15,340 nt of DNA from DASQHM01 sp035632095. GTDB taxonomy: Bacteria > Pseudomonadota > Alphaproteobacteria > Ferrovibrionales > Ferrovibrionaceae. Below, in pieces: positions 13,447-15,340 of this stretch. The DNA lies in assembly GCA_035632095.1 (NCBI GenBank), contig DASQHM010000140.1, positions 1 through 15,340 on the forward strand, in the 5' to 3' direction. Under the pieces are notes generated by a model. The model saw only the letters and a program-made list of their open reading frames with translations. It made no database searches and was not told the DNA's origin. The position numbers and the translations under genes are program-made. Position 1 is the stretch's first letter, and each line of letters opens with the position of its first letter.

Positions 13447-14772
13447 GTGATCGCGATCGGGATCGGCACTGCCGTGGTGCCGCTCGACACCTCAGTCAAC
13501 ATCGCGTTTCCGTCCATCACCCGCGCCTTCGACCTCACCGCCGGCGACATGCAATGGGTGGTGATCTGCTTCGTGCTCACCTACGCCAGCCTCATGCTGG
13601 TGCTGGGTCACGTCGGCGACCTATTCGGCCATGCGGCGGTGCTTCGCGCCGGCCTGCTCTGGAGCATCGCCGCACTGGTCCTCTGCGCCATTGCGCCAAG
13701 CTTCGCTGCGCTGCTCGCCTGCCGCATCCTGCAAGGGATCGGCGCGGCGCTGATCCTGAGCTGCGGGGCGGCCTTGATGACAAGCCTCTACGACGAGGCA
13801 CGGCGCAGCCGCGTGCTCGGCTTCTACGTGATGATCTTCGGCCTGAGCTCGACGCTCGGTCCCTGGTTCGGCGGCGCCTTGCTGCAGCTTTCCGGCTGGC
13901 AGGCGATCTTCTGGTATCGCGTGCCCGTTGCCGCCGCGGCGCTCGTCCTCATGCGAGGATTTCCGTCGCCAAGCCCGACTGGCCGGCGCGAGCGGCTCGA
14001 CGTGGCCGGCGCAGCACTGCTGGTGCTCGCCGTGGGCGCCATGTTGCTGGCGTTCAATCGCGTCCACGACTGGACAGCCGTGCCGCTTTTCGGACTGTCG
14101 ATTACGGCCTTCGCCGCCTTTGCATGGCAGGAACTGCGCGCCGACAAACCTGTGCTCGATTTGAGGGTGTTTCGCTTGCGTGGCTTTGCCGCGATCAACC
14201 TTGTCAGCATCCTGGTCAATCTTGCGGCGTTCTCGGTCTGGCTCCTGGTGCCGTTCTATCTGGCCAAGCTCGACACGTTCTCATTGCTTGCGGCGGGGGG
14301 AATCCTCTCCATGGGCGCCGCCGGCACCGTCATCGCATCGCCGATCGCGGGCCTTGCGGTCGGTCGCATCGCGGCGGAGCGTTTGGCGCTCGCCGGTGCG
14401 GCCATGGTTTCGATCGGTTTGGCCACCATCGGCACATGGACGAACGGCACGGCAACGTATTGGCTGGTCGGCACGCTCGTGCTTCAGGGCCTCGGCTTAG
14501 GGTTGTTCCAGCTCGCCTATACGGACGTGGTCACCGCGTCTCTGCCGGTAAGGGACCGGGGCGTGGCTGGAAGTCTTGCCCTGGTGACGCGCACTCTCGG
14601 CACGGTCGGCGCGGCGGCGATCGTGTTCCTGGTGTTCCAGGCGCTGGAGACGACGGAGGGATTTTACGCGGCGTTCCAGCACACGTTCCAAAGTGTCGCG
14701 CTTCTGGCGTTGGCGGCGGCGGTCGTATTGGCTTTCGGACGCGGGATCAGGCGCGCGGCTAGAACGACGTGA
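13447..14772 (+). CDS. MFS exporter, DHA2 (14-helix) drug:H+ antiporter type
   Basis: This 441-residue inner-membrane protein has about 14 hydrophobic helices. DHA2 marks include a motif-D1 variant at the first helix (VVPLDTSVNIAFPSITRAF, residues 10-28), a motif-A-like loop (GHVGDLFG, 54-61) and motif C in helix 5 (STLGPWFGG, about 138-146), typical of proton-driven exporters. Substrates may be drugs, dyes or natural metabolites and cannot be predicted. The GTG at 13447 is the only reasonable start: a TAA lies in frame at 13393, and the first helix begins almost at once. It follows the carbonic-anhydrase gene by 22 bases and may share its transcript. The last 14 bases overlap the convergent PHA synthase gene. 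Confidence 0.85.
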   Translation: MIAIGIGTAVVPLDTSVNIAFPSITRAFDLTAGDMQWVVICFVLTYASLMLVLGHVGDLFGHAAVLRAGLLWSIAALVLCAIAPSFAALLACRILQGIGAALILSCGAALMTSLYDEARRSRVLGFYVMIFGLSSTLGPWFGGALLQLSGWQAIFWYRVPVAAAALVLMRGFPSPSPTGRRERLDVAGAALLVLAVGAMLLAFNRVHDWTAVPLFGLSITAFAAFAWQELRADKPVLDLRVFRLRGFAAINLVSILVNLAAFSVWLLVPFYLAKLDTFSLLAAGGILSMGAAGTVIASPIAGLAVGRIAAERLALAGAAMVSIGLATIGTWTNGTATYWLVGTLVLQGLGLGLFQLAYTDVVTASLPVRDRGVAGSLALVTRTLGTVGAAAIVFLVFQALETTEGFYAAFQHTFQSVALLALAAAVVLAFGRGIRRAARTT

Positions 14773-15340
14773 CCTTCACGTAGCTGCCGGGCGCGTCTTC
14801 GATCGGCTTCAGCTTGCGATCGCCGGGCTGGCGCGCCGGGACCTTCTTGCCCGAATGCGCCGAAAGCCAACGATCCCAGTCTTCCCACCACGATCCGGGT
14901 ATCTCTTTCGCGCCAGCGAGCCATTCCTCGGGCGTCGCGGGAAGCGTTTTCCGGTCGTTGATCCAATGCTGGTACTTCTTCGCCGCCGGCGGATTGATCA
15001 CGCCGGCGATATGGCCCGAGCCCGCCAGCATGAACCGCACCGGCCCCGAATAGATATGCACGGCCTTGTAGACCGAGCGGAAGGGCGCGATGTGGTCTTC
15101 CTTGGAGGACTGAATGTAGGTCGGGACCTTTATCTTCCTCAGGTCGATCTTCTGCCCGTCCAGCTCCAGCGCTCCCGGCTGCACCAGCAGGTTCCGCTGA
15201 TACATGTTGCGCAAGTAGTAGCTGTGCATCTTCGCCGGCATGCGCGTCGCATCGGCGTTCCAGTACAGCAGATCGAAGGGGAAGGGCTCCTTGCCGAGCA
15301 GGTAGTTGTTGACCACGAACGACCAGATCAGATCGTTGGC
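14759..15340 (-). CDS. phaC: Class I poly(3-hydroxyalkanoate) synthase, C-terminal part
   Basis: This frame is open from the right edge and ends at TAG 14761-14759, giving the last 193 residues of what should be a protein near 600. The alpha/beta-hydrolase core of PHA synthase is clear: NDLIWSFVVNNYLLGKEPF (visible residues 2-20), LLYWNADATRMP (25-35), catalytic D82 in SSKEDHIAPF, and catalytic H110 in GSGHIAGVINPP. The nucleophile cysteine lies beyond the window. The C-terminal PGSWWEDW segment and terminal YVKVTSF also fit class I enzymes. It polymerises 3-hydroxyacyl-CoA on storage granules. The convergent exporter overlaps its last 14 bases. Confidence 0.93.
   Translation of the reverse strand, partial: ANDLIWSFVVNNYLLGKEPFPFDLLYWNADATRMPAKMHSYYLRNMYQRNLLVQPGALELDGQKIDLRKIKVPTYIQSSKEDHIAPFRSVYKAVHIYSGPVRFMLAGSGHIAGVINPPAAKKYQHWINDRKTLPATPEEWLAGAKEIPGSWWEDWDRWLSAHSGKKVPARQPGDRKLKPIEDAPGSYVKVTSF

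Overview
The window is high-GC bacterial DNA with tightly packed genes, several 1- and 4-nt stop/start overlaps, and some GTG and TTG starts. The gene content points to an alphaproteobacterium, probably a Hyphomicrobiales (Rhizobiales) relative: a type-2 (COX15-like) heme A synthase, a PaaI-type thioesterase directly upstream of rplM-rpsI, an S9 protein with an N-terminal extension, argC just downstream of rpsI, and a class I polyhydroxyalkanoate synthase. Most of the window is core metabolism. The first 1.2 kb and the large cyclase gene are the accessory-looking parts.

Layout. 1-152 is the tail of an unidentified gene in visibly more AT-rich DNA. A promoter and tRNA-Pro(GGG) follow (333-409). 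At 427-772 (minus) there is an unidentified coding stretch split by an in-frame amber codon, and at 959-1177 a 72-residue unidentified protein. A plus-strand cluster covers 1258-4075: zinc alcohol dehydrogenase, heme A synthase, CutA and a VOC/glyoxalase-fold protein; the last three are joined by ATGA overlaps. Running the other way (5' to 3': 10124 down to 4087) are a 1118-residue SAM-cyclase-ATPase-TPR regulator, an ECHDC3-like enoyl-CoA hydratase homologue, a small CoA-binding protein and O-acetylhomoserine sulfhydrylase (metY). From 10245 the plus strand carries a PaaI thioesterase, rplM-rpsI with a clear promoter and terminator, argC coupled to a gamma-class carbonic anhydrase, and a DHA2-type MFS exporter. 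The right edge holds the C-terminal third of a PHA synthase on the minus strand, overlapping the exporter tail to tail.

Function. The window combines respiration (heme A for cytochrome oxidase), metal tolerance (CutA), sulfur amino-acid synthesis (metY), acyl-CoA chemistry (ECHDC3-like protein, CoA-binding protein, thioesterase, PHA synthase), translation (L13, S9) and arginine synthesis (argC). I see no CRISPR array, insertion sequence, phage gene or recognised defence system. The points most worth a second look are the amber-split gene at 427-772, the hydratase homologue lacking both catalytic glutamates, and the SAM-headed cyclase/ATPase with an unusual substrate-specificity residue, which faces a short palindrome in its divergent promoter region.
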